Source: Negativicoccus massiliensis
Lineage (GTDB): Bacteria; Bacillota; Negativicutes; Veillonellales; Negativicoccaceae
DNA: 64,000 nt
NCBI GenBank assembly: GCA_900155405.1
Contig: LT700188.1
Location: forward strand, 1,240,001 to 1,304,000
Reading direction: 5' to 3'
This document shows, piece by piece, positions 7,701 to 14,494 of the stretch. The translations under genes and the position numbers were made by a program. Numbering within the stretch: the stretch's first letter is position 1; every line of letters starts with the position of its first letter. Under the pieces are notes generated by a model. It ran no database searches, was not told the origin of the DNA, and saw only the letters and a program-made list of their open reading frames with translations.

Positions 7701-8438
7701 GATCACGTGCTCGCGTCGGGCAATGACGTGAATGTGCTCGTGCTCGATACGGAAGTCTACTCCAACACCGGCGGTCAGTCGTCGAAAGCGACGCCGACGG
7801 CGGCCATCGCCAAATTCTCCGCGGGCGGCAAGACATCGCGGAAAAAAGATCTCGGCATGATGGCGATGAGCTACGGCTACATTTACGTGGCGCAAATCGC
7901 GATGGGCGCGAACCGCAATCAAGCCTTGAAAGCGATCGCGGAGGCGGAAGCCTACCCCGGACCGTCGCTGATCATCGCGTACTCGCCCTGTATCGCGCAC
8001 GGTTTGAAAGCCGGCATGGGCATGACGCAGGAAGAATCGCGGCGCGCGGTGGCGTGCGGCTACTGGTGCAACTACCGTTTCGACCCGAGCCGGATCAAAA
8101 AAGGACTGAACCCGATGCAGATCGATTCGCGCGAACCGACCGAAAGCTTCCGTGACTTCCTGATGGGCGAAGTGCGCTTCTCGGCGCTGGAAAAACTTTT
8201 CCCGGAAAAAGCGCAGGAACTCTTCGCGAAAACCGAACTCGACGCGCGGATTCGTCGGCGCAGCTACTTGCGCTTAAAAGAATCTTGGGCGACCAATCTC
8301 GAAGAGGAAAAAGCGAGACTCGCGGACGCCGTGCAGCAGACGCACAAGCCGACGGACGAAATTCAATACGTAGTGGATAAAAACACTTCCGCCAAAGCAC
8401 GTGCGGAAAAAGTCAACGCCATCACGGATAAAATCTGA
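4770..8438 (+). CDS. nifJ: Pyruvate:ferredoxin (flavodoxin) oxidoreductase, single-chain
   Basis: This protein of about 1,220 residues oxidatively decarboxylates pyruvate to acetyl-CoA and reduces ferredoxin, the main anaerobic route. Domains in order: the N-terminal pyruvate-binding domain (MDGNTAAAHVSY, YPITPSSPMAE); domain II; the gamma domain (GFGSDGTVGANKSAIK); two 4Fe-4S motifs (CIQCNQCAFVCP near residue 692, CYGCGNCVDVCP near 746); and the thiamine diphosphate domain (CSGCGETPY near 812, GDGWAYDIGFGG, YSNTGGQ near 1000). I chose the ATG at 4770 because AAGGGTGG precedes it. ATG 4776 is possible, and the longer upstream frame would overlap the promoter. The gene is divergent from a LysR gene, its likely regulator. 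Confidence 0.95.
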   Translation: MDMNWKTMDGNTAAAHVSYCFTEVAGIYPITPSSPMAELVDDWAANGRKNMFGRPVKVVEMQSEGGAAGMVHGSLQAGALTTTYTASQGLLLMIPNLYKMAGELLPAVLHVAARSLATHSLSIFGDHQDVMAARATGCAMLCEEGVQEVMDLSAVAHLSALEGSLPFINFFDGFRTSHEIQKIQVLDEEVLAGLVNQEALAAFRARALSPDRPVTRGTAQNPDIYFQNREASNRYYQAIPEIVEKYMGKINEITGRDYQLFNYYGAPDAERVVIGMGSVCDVAKEAADMLNARGEKVGVVTVHLYRPFSIKHLLAAIPASVKKIAVLDRTKEPGAFGEPLFLDVAAAVAHAGRAIRVVGGRYGLSSKDVLPEDILAAYHNLTKDEPKHGFTLGIIDDVTELSLARVAVEQAQETKHIACKFWGFGSDGTVGANKSAIKIIGDNTDMFAQAYFAYDSKKSGGVTISHLRFGNTPLRKPYLIRNASFIACHRQAYVYEYDLLRGLKEGGTFLLNCTWTPEEIEAKLPALLKRKLAKQHAKFYIMDAATIAREIGLGGRINMLMQAAFFALTKVIPVEDAVRHLKDSVVKSYGHKGDDIVAMNFEAIDRGVAAPIEIPVPDAWRHAVEDTPAQAAAKQQRPRFICEVCDVMNRQAGDDLPVSTFIDRADGTFPVGTSQYEKRATATMVPEWIPERCIQCNQCAFVCPHATIRPILTTEEEAEAAPEGFIVRDAVGANGMKFRIVISQEDCYGCGNCVDVCPAKGKALVMKPIEEEIDKQPLWDYAMSLPQKPNPMKKETVKGSQFEPTYFEFSGACSGCGETPYIKLVTQLFGDRMLIANATGCSSIYGASAPSMPYTTNQDGNGPAWANSLFEDNAEFGLGMFAGNDTIRERLRTIVDDFCPAINDPELCAALEDWSAHYMESEGTRERADRVIALLDARDDANPYVQKLRSYRDFFLKRSQWIFGGDGWAYDIGFGGLDHVLASGNDVNVLVLDTEVYSNTGGQSSKATPTAAIAKFSAGGKTSRKKDLGMMAMSYGYIYVAQIAMGANRNQALKAIAEAEAYPGPSLIIAYSPCIAHGLKAGMGMTQEESRRAVACGYWCNYRFDPSRIKKGLNPMQIDSREPTESFRDFLMGEVRFSALEKLFPEKAQELFAKTELDARIRRRSYLRLKESWATNLEEEKARLADAVQQTHKPTDEIQYVVDKNTSAKARAEKVNAITDKI

Positions 8439-8449
8439 ATGCTTACAAC

Positions 8450-8477
8450 AAAAAAGACCGCCGCGGCGGTCTTTTTT
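8450..8477 (+). terminator. Terminator of the PFOR gene
   Basis: The self-complementary stem AAAAAGACCGCC/GGCGGTCTTTTTT stands just after the stop codon. Confidence 0.85.
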
Positions 8478-8493
8478 GGCGCGTTAGTCAACA

Positions 8494-8502
8494 TGGTATA
8501 AT
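8494..8502 (+). promoter_or_regulatory. Extended -10 promoter of the first GT9 gene
   Basis: TGGTATAAT is an extended -10 element (TG plus one base plus TATAAT) with no clear -35. The same nonamer recurs before several other genes in this window. Confidence 0.55.
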
Positions 8503-8540
8503 AAGTAAAATCAAGAAATCAGGGGACTTGGGACAACATT

Positions 8541-9644
8541 ATGGATCAGACAGGCATTCAAAATAAAATTAAAAACGCGCGACACGCGCTCGTGCTTTTG
8601 CCGATGGCGTTGGGTGATTTTACCTATTGGCAGTTGGTCTTGCGCGCGTTCGCCGAACAGTATCCGCAGTTGCGGTTGGACTTGATGCCGGACGAATACT
8701 TTATTAATACGCGTTTTCATAGGGGATCCGGCGCGCTCGTCAATCCGATCATCTGCGATTGGGCGGCGCAAACGGGTGTTTTCCATGATGTATACGCGGA
8801 TCTCTATACGGGGGATTCGGAGGCGGCGTTGGCGCGGGCGAAAAAAGTCGGTTACGATGTCGTCTTTGTTATGTCGAGCCGCGGCCGCTTGCTCGTCGCG
8901 GAAGCGGCGCGCGCGTTATTCCCGCAAGCGGCGATTGTCTCATGGTCGCTACGCGAGCGCTGGTTTAAGTTCGGCGCGGATCGCCGCCGGTTTGAGAAGG
9001 CCGTCGATTTTATCGTGCCAGAAAATCCGCAACGATTCAAAAAAATTATTCAAAACTATAATTACTTTTTCCAAACGGCGGCGCGGATGCCGACGTACGA
9101 TTGGGAGGAGCGGGCGGAGCTGACCGTGCCGGCGGAAGCGCTGGAACGCGCGCGCCGTTGGCGTGAGGAGCGAGGCATCGCGGAAACGGCGCCGCTTTAC
9201 TTCATTAACCCGTTCGCGAAAAATAAAAAACGCACGTGGCCTTTGCCGAAAGTGGCGGCGCTGATCCGCGCGCTCAGCGAGCGACCGGAATTTCAACAGG
9301 CGGTCTTTCTGATCAACGGTTTGCCGAGCGATCAGGACGCGATTGCGGCGCTGATTCGCGACGAGCAGTTGCCGCGCACCTACGGCTTCACGGCGGCCCA
9401 AGGTTTTTGGGATTTGCCGGCGATGCTTGCGCACAGTCGCCTGATCATTTCCGTGGAAACGGCGATCATGCATATCGCGTCACTCTTGCACCGTCCGCAA
9501 ATTATTCTGATGCGCTTGAAAAATCCCGAATGGGTACCGGTGAATGAAAAGGAACTCCGCATTATTTGGAACCGTAAACGGCGTCACCATATCGAAGATA
9601 TCGAAGTCGCGGAAGTAGTCGATAAAATTATAAATGAGCAATAA
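8541..9644 (+). CDS. Glycosyltransferase family 9 (heptosyltransferase-like) protein
   Basis: This 367-residue protein has the two-Rossmann layout of GT9 enzymes, which add heptose or related sugars to the LPS core. The N-terminal strand and glycine turn read LLPMALGDFTYW. The C-terminal nucleotide-sugar half holds PLYFINPFAKNKKRTWP, a typical GT9 stretch after the linker, and SRLIISVETAIMHIASLL in place of the usual D-T-G-xx-H site, with Glu and Ala at the central positions. It has no membrane segment and probably acts at the inner face of the inner membrane. A fragment almost identical to its codons for RDEQLPRTYGFTA recurs near 10668. The acceptor is unknown. Confidence 0.75.
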   Translation: MDQTGIQNKIKNARHALVLLPMALGDFTYWQLVLRAFAEQYPQLRLDLMPDEYFINTRFHRGSGALVNPIICDWAAQTGVFHDVYADLYTGDSEAALARAKKVGYDVVFVMSSRGRLLVAEAARALFPQAAIVSWSLRERWFKFGADRRRFEKAVDFIVPENPQRFKKIIQNYNYFFQTAARMPTYDWEERAELTVPAEALERARRWREERGIAETAPLYFINPFAKNKKRTWPLPKVAALIRALSERPEFQQAVFLINGLPSDQDAIAALIRDEQLPRTYGFTAAQGFWDLPAMLAHSRLIISVETAIMHIASLLHRPQIILMRLKNPEWVPVNEKELRIIWNRKRRHHIEDIEVAEVVDKIINEQ

Positions 9645-9668
9645 AAAATCCCCCTAGGGGGATTTTTT
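9643..9668. terminator. Bidirectional terminator between convergent glycosyltransferase genes
   Basis: A near-perfect palindrome, AAAAAATCCCCC/GGGGGATTTTTT, begins at the GT9 stop codon. Confidence 0.8.
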
Positions 9669-9685
9669 TATCGGGTTTTGGTGAC
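9668..9685 (-). pseudogene. Remnant of a GT9 gene 3' end
   Basis: On the minus strand these 18 bases encode VTKTR and a stop. They differ at one base from the last codons of the intact GT9 gene at 10715-10732. They sit downstream of the GT25 gene, where the tail of a duplicated GT9 gene would be expected. This is read directly; the history is inferred. Confidence 0.55.
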
Positions 9686-9764
9686 TTACGCTTAATCGTA
9701 ACAATGGTTAATTCATTCGCCGTAGCTAATGGTTCTCTTTTGTTTTTCTTGAGGATCTTTTTAT

Positions 9765-10553
9765 TTATTTTATAAGTCGTAACGCCCTTAATACCGCATA
9801 ATACCGTGGCGCAAGACGGGAATGCAAATAGTCTATGAAGGTATATCCGTGTTGGCGCAAAAACTGTGTTTTGCGGCGTTGGTGGTCTCGCGAAGCATTC
9901 GCTCGCTTGCCTGCACCCTCAATAGTACTTGGCATTGAGCCGGGGGAAAACAACATTTCGCCGAGGAAATAGGCGTCGATTAATTTCGCGCGGTCAAATA
10001 ATACCCACATATCCGCTTCAAAACGGACGGGAGTGTTAATTTTAATAAGCGTTTTTGCCGCCGCCAGATTAAGAATATAGGCGTAGGCTCCTGCACCGCG
10101 ACACGCATGATATACGGGTATGTCGGCACCTACCGTGCCGACGCGTTCCAACGGTGGCCCTTGGCGATGCAGGGTAATAACAGTAGGACGAGAGCGAGTA
10201 AGGATAAAATCACGGCAGCTTGCTAATGCCTCTTTAGTTGCCATTGCCCCTCTATCAATGTCATCCTCGAAAACAAAGGCGTACTCTTCATTGGCTTGTA
10301 TCATTGCTTTGTATACGCCTTGATGACTTAATGCGCAACCAAGCTCCGTGTCTGACAGATCCATATCGACGCATGCGGCGGATTTTTCCGCAGGGGATAA
10401 TTTCGCGCCCTCGACCGCGGTAAAAAATCGGATCGGGGGGGGGAACAACGGCTTCAATACTTCGCGCATATGCTCCCGACGTTTAGCTGATTTAGGTAAG
10501 TTAATAACGTAATAATGTAATGATTCCTCAGTCGTTTCTACTGGTGAGCTCAT
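9765..10553 (-). CDS. Glycosyltransferase family 25 (LPS-type), with a poly-C tract
   Basis: This 262-residue protein shows GT25 hallmarks: YYVINLPKSAKRREHM at the start, ELGCALSHQGVY, and the acidic motif FVFEDDI near residue 95, followed by GAYAYILN. GT25 enzymes (Lpt/Lgt-like) transfer hexoses to lipooligosaccharide. AGGAGAAAAC precedes the ATG. The codons for three prolines near residue 39 contain nine consecutive C (10435-10443 on the plus strand as G), in frame in this copy. Its leader and downstream flank are copies of those of the neighbouring GT9 gene, so it appears to have replaced a duplicate of that gene. Confidence 0.8.
   Translation of the reverse strand: MSSPVETTEESLHYYVINLPKSAKRREHMREVLKPLFPPPIRFFTAVEGAKLSPAEKSAACVDMDLSDTELGCALSHQGVYKAMIQANEEYAFVFEDDIDRGAMATKEALASCRDFILTRSRPTVITLHRQGPPLERVGTVGADIPVYHACRGAGAYAYILNLAAAKTLIKINTPVRFEADMWVLFDRAKLIDAYFLGEMLFSPGSMPSTIEGAGKRANASRDHQRRKTQFLRQHGYTFIDYLHSRLAPRYYAVLRALRLIK
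10435..10443 (-). repeat. Homopolymer tract C9 inside the GT25 gene
   Basis: Nine C in a row in the coding strand fall early in the ORF (near codon 39). Loss or gain of one base would truncate the protein, the hallmark of a phase-variable contingency locus. In this copy the frame is open. Confidence 0.6.
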
Positions 10554-10621
10554 GTTTTCTCCTTTTACGCATGCCGCATGCGATATGTGCTCCTTACGAT
10601 AGAAAAAATTATATTTATAGT

Positions 10622-10630
10622 ATTATACCA
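10622..10630 (-). promoter_or_regulatory. Extended -10 promoter of the GT25 gene
   Basis: On the minus strand this reads TGGTATAAT, within copy 1 of the duplicated leader. Confidence 0.5.
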
Positions 10631-10633
10631 CGC

Positions 10634-10661
10634 AAAAAAGACCGTCAAGCGACGGCCTTTT
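10634..10661. terminator. Terminator hairpin, duplicated copy
   Basis: ACCGTC/GACGG with flanking A and T runs, a slightly degraded copy of the hairpin at 11942-11970. Confidence 0.6.
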
Positions 10662-10667
10662 CGTTAT

Positions 10668-10716
10668 CGCGATGAGCAGTTGCCGCGCGCTTACGGCTTC
10701 ACGGCGGACCATGGTT
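10668..10716 (+). pseudogene. Fragment of a duplicated GT9 gene (plus strand)
   Basis: These 49 bases match 9358-9406 of the first GT9 gene at about 44 positions and still encode RDEQLPRAYGFTA in frame. They have no start or remaining gene around them. They lie beside the 3' end of the second GT9 gene, as expected if a convergent pair of GT9 genes had been duplicated and one copy largely deleted. Confidence 0.6.
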
Positions 10717-11887
10717 ATCGGGTCTTGGTGACTTCCTCCGCGGCTTGGTTCAGCAAAGCGGCGAGTTCTTTACGTTTGGTCGCGCTGAAAGTAGTATACA
10801 ACATTTTCGGCGTAAACTTGCCGTGTTTTATTCGTTCCTGTCGCTTGTAGAGACTGTAACGCCAACGCCGCAAGGTGCGCATGATGTAACCTCCGGAACG
10901 AATATATTCTTTCGCTTCGTTCATGACAAAATGGTAATGCGGTTGCTTGAGCGAGCCCCAACGCTGCCAGCAGTGGTTGGGTTCACGGCCGAAAATACCT
11001 ACAACGGGCGTGCCTTGCGTCCACGCCAAATGGAAGGTGCCGGTGGACGGTCCGAGGAAAAGGTCGCAACGCTGAATGACGGCGGCCGCATGAAAAATCG
11101 AGCGATGGTTGGCGAAAATCGTCGCCGGTTTTTGCAGACGGTCATTGATCGCTTGGCAAAAAGCGTATTCATCAAAGGGTAAATGCATATCTATTGAAAT
11201 GTCATGCGGCGCCTGTTTCGGGCGATAGCAGCCGAGTAAAATCGTCCAGTCGGGATGGGCGTCTTGAAAGTCCTGCAACACCTCCGCCCATGCTTCGATC
11301 GGTAAGGTCAGACCGGAACCGCCCATGGCGGGACTGACGAAAAGAACGGGCGAGGTAACGGCTTCACGCGTCCAAAACTCCGCCGCCGTCGCTTTTTCCT
11401 CCGCCGTCAGCGGAAGACTGAAATCCTCCGTGCGCGCGTTATGGTAACGCTCCGCGTCGACATGCTCCAAGATCTCCAGCGTGTACTGCGCTTCATGTTG
11501 TATTCTATCTAAATGATTGTAGTGCATGCGATTTTGGACAAAGCCTTGCGGATATACGTCTTGGTTGTGCTGCGAGTTGCGTTGAGTCCCCATTTTGTAC
11601 GGTATATCGAGTTCCAGAATAATATCCGACGCCGGCTGAAAATCGTGGAATGAAATCAACATGTCGTAATGGCGTTCATTTAATAATTTTACGAGTTCGT
11701 CATGCGAATACTGATCGGCGCAAAGAATTTTATCGGCCGAGTGAATGCGTTCGATAATCGGGCGATTATACGTGTTGGTAAGCGCCGTGATTTCCGAGTC
11801 GGGATACATGCGTCGAAGGGTGCGAAACGACGGCACGGTCAACAATGCATCGCCGATTTTATCCATGCGGATGGCAAGAATTTTCAT
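10715..11887 (-). CDS. Glycosyltransferase family 9 (heptosyltransferase-like) protein
   Basis: This 390-residue protein is a clearer GT9 member than the one at 8541. It opens MKILAIRMDKIGDALLTVPS, the canonical acceptor-site strand. The donor half has SPAMGGSGLTLP and DLFLGPSTGTFHLAWTQGTPVVGIFG, the family's conserved G-(P/D)-(S/T)-x-x-x-H-x-A site. A basic C-terminal region (YSLYKRQERIKHGK) could touch the membrane. The likely role is adding heptose or a similar sugar to LPS core. AAGGAGCACAT precedes the ATG, and an extended -10 lies about 45 nt upstream. Its leader and 3' end have partial copies around the GT25 gene. Confidence 0.85.
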   Translation of the reverse strand: MKILAIRMDKIGDALLTVPSFRTLRRMYPDSEITALTNTYNRPIIERIHSADKILCADQYSHDELVKLLNERHYDMLISFHDFQPASDIILELDIPYKMGTQRNSQHNQDVYPQGFVQNRMHYNHLDRIQHEAQYTLEILEHVDAERYHNARTEDFSLPLTAEEKATAAEFWTREAVTSPVLFVSPAMGGSGLTLPIEAWAEVLQDFQDAHPDWTILLGCYRPKQAPHDISIDMHLPFDEYAFCQAINDRLQKPATIFANHRSIFHAAAVIQRCDLFLGPSTGTFHLAWTQGTPVVGIFGREPNHCWQRWGSLKQPHYHFVMNEAKEYIRSGGYIMRTLRRWRYSLYKRQERIKHGKFTPKMLYTTFSATKRKELAALLNQAAEEVTKTR

Positions 11888-11970
11888 ATGTGCTCCTTAC
11901 GATAGAAAGAAAATATTATATTTATAGTATTATACCATGTACAAAAGACCGTCGAGTGACGGTCTTTTTT
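11886..11970 (-). repeat. Duplicated leader/terminator, copy 2
   Basis: This is the partner of 10580-10661. Here the leader is complete and reads directly into the ATG of the GT9 gene. On the minus strand the extended -10 TGGTATAAT is at 11929-11937, and a terminator hairpin that ends the helicase gene is at 11942-11970. Confidence 0.75.
11942..11970. terminator. Terminator of the DEAD-box helicase gene
   Basis: AAAAGACCGTC/GACGGTCTTTT hairpin, usable on both strands, just past the helicase stop (11974). Confidence 0.75.
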
Positions 11971-11973
11971 GCG

Positions 11974-13269
11974 TTATCGGGAGGAGCGTTTGCCGCGCGC
12001 CGCGCCGCGTTTGCGTTCGTTTTTCGGCGCGGCTTTACGGCGTTGGCGAAGGTTGCCGCCGGCATGCTGCTGCTTGTGCTCCTTGTCCTTGGTCGGTTTG
12101 TATTGACCGGGCAGGACTACTTTGCGACGAGCGGCGCGCGGTTTCTTGACCTTGACGTTGCCGTCGTGATCGTATTTCACCAGCGGCTGCTCGATGCGCG
12201 CTTCAATGCGCCGCAGTTTGCCGATGTCGCGCGAGGTGACGTAGCTGACGGCCATGCCGGTGGCGCCGGCGCGACCGGTGCGGCCGATGCGATGAATGTA
12301 GTAGTCGGTATCGCCGGGGATATCGTAGTTGAATACATGGGTGACGCCTTCCACGTCAATGCCGCGCGCGGCGATATCGGAGGCGACGAGGTAGGCGATG
12401 CGACCTTTGGCGAATTCGCGCAGAATGCGATTGCGCGCGCTTTGGGGCAGGTTGCCGTGCAATTCTTCGACGGATAAACGCGCCGCCAGGAGTTCGCGCG
12501 TCAGTTCCGCGGCGCGATCTTTCGTGTTGCAAAAAATGACGGCTAAAAACGGATTCATTTCACGCAAATGACGGATCAGGAGATCCGTTTTTTCTTCTTC
12601 TTTTACCATGTAGACGCGCTGTTCAATCGTGTCCAAGACGAGGCGTCCCGCGCCGGCGGCGAGTTGCGCCGGTTTTTGCATGGCGGTTTTAGCGAGGTTG
12701 CGAATTTCTTTCGGCAAGGTGGCGGAAAAGAGCAGCAGTTGCCGCGAGCGCGCCACGGCGTTTAAGATGGTGCGAACGTCTTGCAGAAAGCCCATGGCGA
12801 GCATCTGATCGGCTTCGTCCAAAACGATTTGCCGGACCGAAATCAAAGTCAGGGCGTCACGACGGTAATGGTCGAGAATGCGTCCGGGCGTGCCGATGAC
12901 GAGTTGCGGACGGCGTTTGAGTTTGGCGAGTTGATTTTCAAGCGTTTGGCCGCCGGTGATGGAGACCATGTCGACGCCGACGGCGTCGGCGAGCGGGCGC
13001 GCGACGTCGGCGATTTGCCGCGCGAGTTCGCGCGTCGGGGTGATGATCAGCGCCTGTTCCTTGGCTTCATCCGGTCGAATGCGTTGCAAAATGGGCAACA
13101 AAAAGGCGAGCGTTTTTCCCGTGCCGGTACGGCTTTGGGCGAGTATATCCCGTCCTTTGAATACGGTCGGGATCGCTTGCACTTGAATTTCCGTCGGGGT
13201 GGTGATGCCGCGTTTGGCCAGCACGTCGGCGAGCTCGGATGTCACTCCCAAACCGGTAAATGTGGGCAT
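11974..13269 (-). CDS. DEAD-box ATP-dependent RNA helicase
   Basis: This 431-residue helicase unwinds RNA duplexes in ribosome assembly, decay or cold adaptation. Motifs in order: Q-motif region (TPTEIQVQAIP), motif I (AQSRTGTGKT), Ia (PTRELARQI), II (VLDEADQML), III (FSATLP), and in the C-terminal half the conserved RGIDVEGV and HRIGRTGRAG. A Lys/Arg-rich tail of about 60 residues probably binds RNA. I chose the ATG at 13267-13269 (MPTFTGLG) because GAAGGAGAAAATT precedes it; an in-frame ATG eleven codons upstream lacks one. The paralogue (CshA, RhlE or similar) cannot be fixed by eye. Confidence 0.9.
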   Translation of the reverse strand: MPTFTGLGVTSELADVLAKRGITTPTEIQVQAIPTVFKGRDILAQSRTGTGKTLAFLLPILQRIRPDEAKEQALIITPTRELARQIADVARPLADAVGVDMVSITGGQTLENQLAKLKRRPQLVIGTPGRILDHYRRDALTLISVRQIVLDEADQMLAMGFLQDVRTILNAVARSRQLLLFSATLPKEIRNLAKTAMQKPAQLAAGAGRLVLDTIEQRVYMVKEEEKTDLLIRHLREMNPFLAVIFCNTKDRAAELTRELLAARLSVEELHGNLPQSARNRILREFAKGRIAYLVASDIAARGIDVEGVTHVFNYDIPGDTDYYIHRIGRTGRAGATGMAVSYVTSRDIGKLRRIEARIEQPLVKYDHDGNVKVKKPRAARRKVVLPGQYKPTKDKEHKQQHAGGNLRQRRKAAPKNERKRGAARGKRSSR

Positions 13270-13331
13270 AATTTTCTCCTTCTGAGTCGTCGGAGACGAC
13301 AATACAATTTTATAACGATGAATTTGCTTTT

Positions 13332-13337
13332 ATTATA
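13332..13337 (-). promoter_or_regulatory. Candidate -10 of the helicase gene
   Basis: TATAAT on the minus strand, about 65 nt before the helicase start; no good -35 is visible. Confidence 0.4.
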
Positions 13338-13469
13338 GCATGCGGCGCCGCCGTTTCGCCCGCGCGTTCGCGGTCGTTCGGTGAAAATGTTGCGCGCTTG
13401 ACAGCGTACGGGAGAAGCGTTCTCAGAGAGGTATCATTTTCTTGTCATCGTTTATTAGAAACGAGATAG

Positions 13470-13475
13470 TATAAT
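13470..13475 (+). promoter_or_regulatory. Candidate -10 before the membrane protein gene
   Basis: TATAAT about 20 nt before the start codon at 13494. A TTGTCA lies 22 nt upstream, longer than ideal spacing. Confidence 0.35.
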
Positions 13476-13493
13476 ACACGAAAAGGAGTTATG

Positions 13494-14351
13494 ATGAAAC
13501 GCAATTGGCTGATCCGCACAACTTGGTTTTGGCTGTTGGCGAGCGTTCCCTCGCTGGCGGTATACCTTTGGAATCCCCAAGCGACGGGGTACTTCTTTTT
13601 GGTGTTCGCGTTTTGCGGCTGGTTCGGTCCGCTCGTTGTCGATCTGGTCGGACGACCGGCGGAGCGTTTTCGGCACGCGGTAGTGTACACGCTGTGGTGG
13701 ATTTGCCAAATGGCTTTTGTGGCGGGCGCGATGATGGCGGCGGAAGAAAGCATCATCTATGTTGAAAGCGTCGCGGCGGCGCTCGGCAAGGCGGGGATTC
13801 TCGCGCTGCTGCAGTTCGCGTTGGTGCTGGCGGTGGAAGCGCTGACGCAGCTGGTGTTGGCGGGGTATCAAAAGTTGCGCGGCTTCGCGCGTGACTACGC
13901 CGCCTGCGCTTTTTTCCTCGCTTGGATTCCGAATCTGTTGCCGCTGGCGTATTTCGGCGGTTTTGAATTGTTTCGCTACTACCGCGCGGCGGAGCCGTAC
14001 GCGATGACGGTGCTGCTCGGCTTTTTGGCGCTCATCGCCTGGACGCGCATGGGCGAGATTCTGCTGGCGGCGTTTGTTTTTCCCGCCGTCTTTTTCGTCG
14101 GCCAAGCGGGAGAACGAACGCCCCGCGCGCTGCTGGCGACGATCGGCACCGTGATTTATCTCGGCTTGCGTTGGCTGGCGGATTATTGGCTGCTGGTGCA
14201 GTCGCCGGAAGTGATCCCGGGGAACAGTCTTTTATACAGTTACGCGGCGCCCGCGGTTGTCGATTTTATCATCGTGGCCATGGCGGTCGCGGTCGTTCGT
14301 TGCGTGCTTCATTACCAAGCACGAGCGGCCGGCGATTATCGCTCCGTTTGA
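13494..14351 (+). CDS. Polytopic membrane protein of unknown function (285 aa)
   Basis: This is a hydrophobic protein with about eight predicted membrane helices, rich in Trp, Phe and Ala, and no motif I can name. Two ATGs stand side by side; I prefer the second (13494) because its spacing from AAGGAG (13483-13488) is normal, while the first is only two bases away. The charged loops VGRPAERFRH and GQAGERTPRA are its most distinctive polar stretches. It stands alone between the divergent helicase gene and glmS, with its own terminator. Confidence 0.7.
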   Translation: MKRNWLIRTTWFWLLASVPSLAVYLWNPQATGYFFLVFAFCGWFGPLVVDLVGRPAERFRHAVVYTLWWICQMAFVAGAMMAAEESIIYVESVAAALGKAGILALLQFALVLAVEALTQLVLAGYQKLRGFARDYAACAFFLAWIPNLLPLAYFGGFELFRYYRAAEPYAMTVLLGFLALIAWTRMGEILLAAFVFPAVFFVGQAGERTPRALLATIGTVIYLGLRWLADYWLLVQSPEVIPGNSLLYSYAAPAVVDFIIVAMAVAVVRCVLHYQARAAGDYRSV

Positions 14352-14367
14352 AACATTTCACCGACTC

Positions 14368-14393
14368 GGCTTCGCGCGCGCGAAGCCCTTTTT
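14368..14393 (+). terminator. Terminator
   Basis: GGCTTCG/CGAAGCC stem followed by five T, just downstream of the membrane protein gene. Confidence 0.7.
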
Positions 14394-14395
14394 AT

Positions 14396-14424
14396 TTGCC
14401 CTTGTAAGGTTTTTAGTATACAAT
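14396..14424 (+). promoter_or_regulatory. Promoter of glmS
   Basis: TTGCCC at 14396-14401, a 17-nt spacer and TACAAT at 14419-14424. The leader of about 65 nt contains only a short GTCCCC/GGGGAT hairpin. I see no room or core sequence for a glmS ribozyme. Confidence 0.55.
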
Positions 14425-14494
14425 ACATAGATGAATATTTGTCCCCCGCGGCGGGGATTACATAATAGATTAGGATACAGAAGGAGGCACATTT

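Larger units (their letters stand above)
10580..10661 (-). repeat. Duplicated leader/terminator, copy 1
   Basis: About 80 bp closely match 11886-11970. The copy holds the ribosome-binding stretch CGTAAGGAGCACAT, an AT-rich zone, the minus-strand extended -10 TGGTATAAT (10622-10630) and a terminator hairpin. In this copy the start codon that would follow the AAGGAG is lost, and an insert with GCATGC repeats and a new AAGGAG leads to the GT25 ATG. Confidence 0.75.

Noticed and set aside
6903-8000. 365-codon open frame antisense to PFOR
   Set aside because: Arg/His-rich translation typical of antisense reading in GC-rich genes; the sense strand carries conserved TPP and ferredoxin motifs throughout.
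14430-14494. Possible glmS ribozyme
   Set aside because: The leader is too short and lacks a recognisable ribozyme core.
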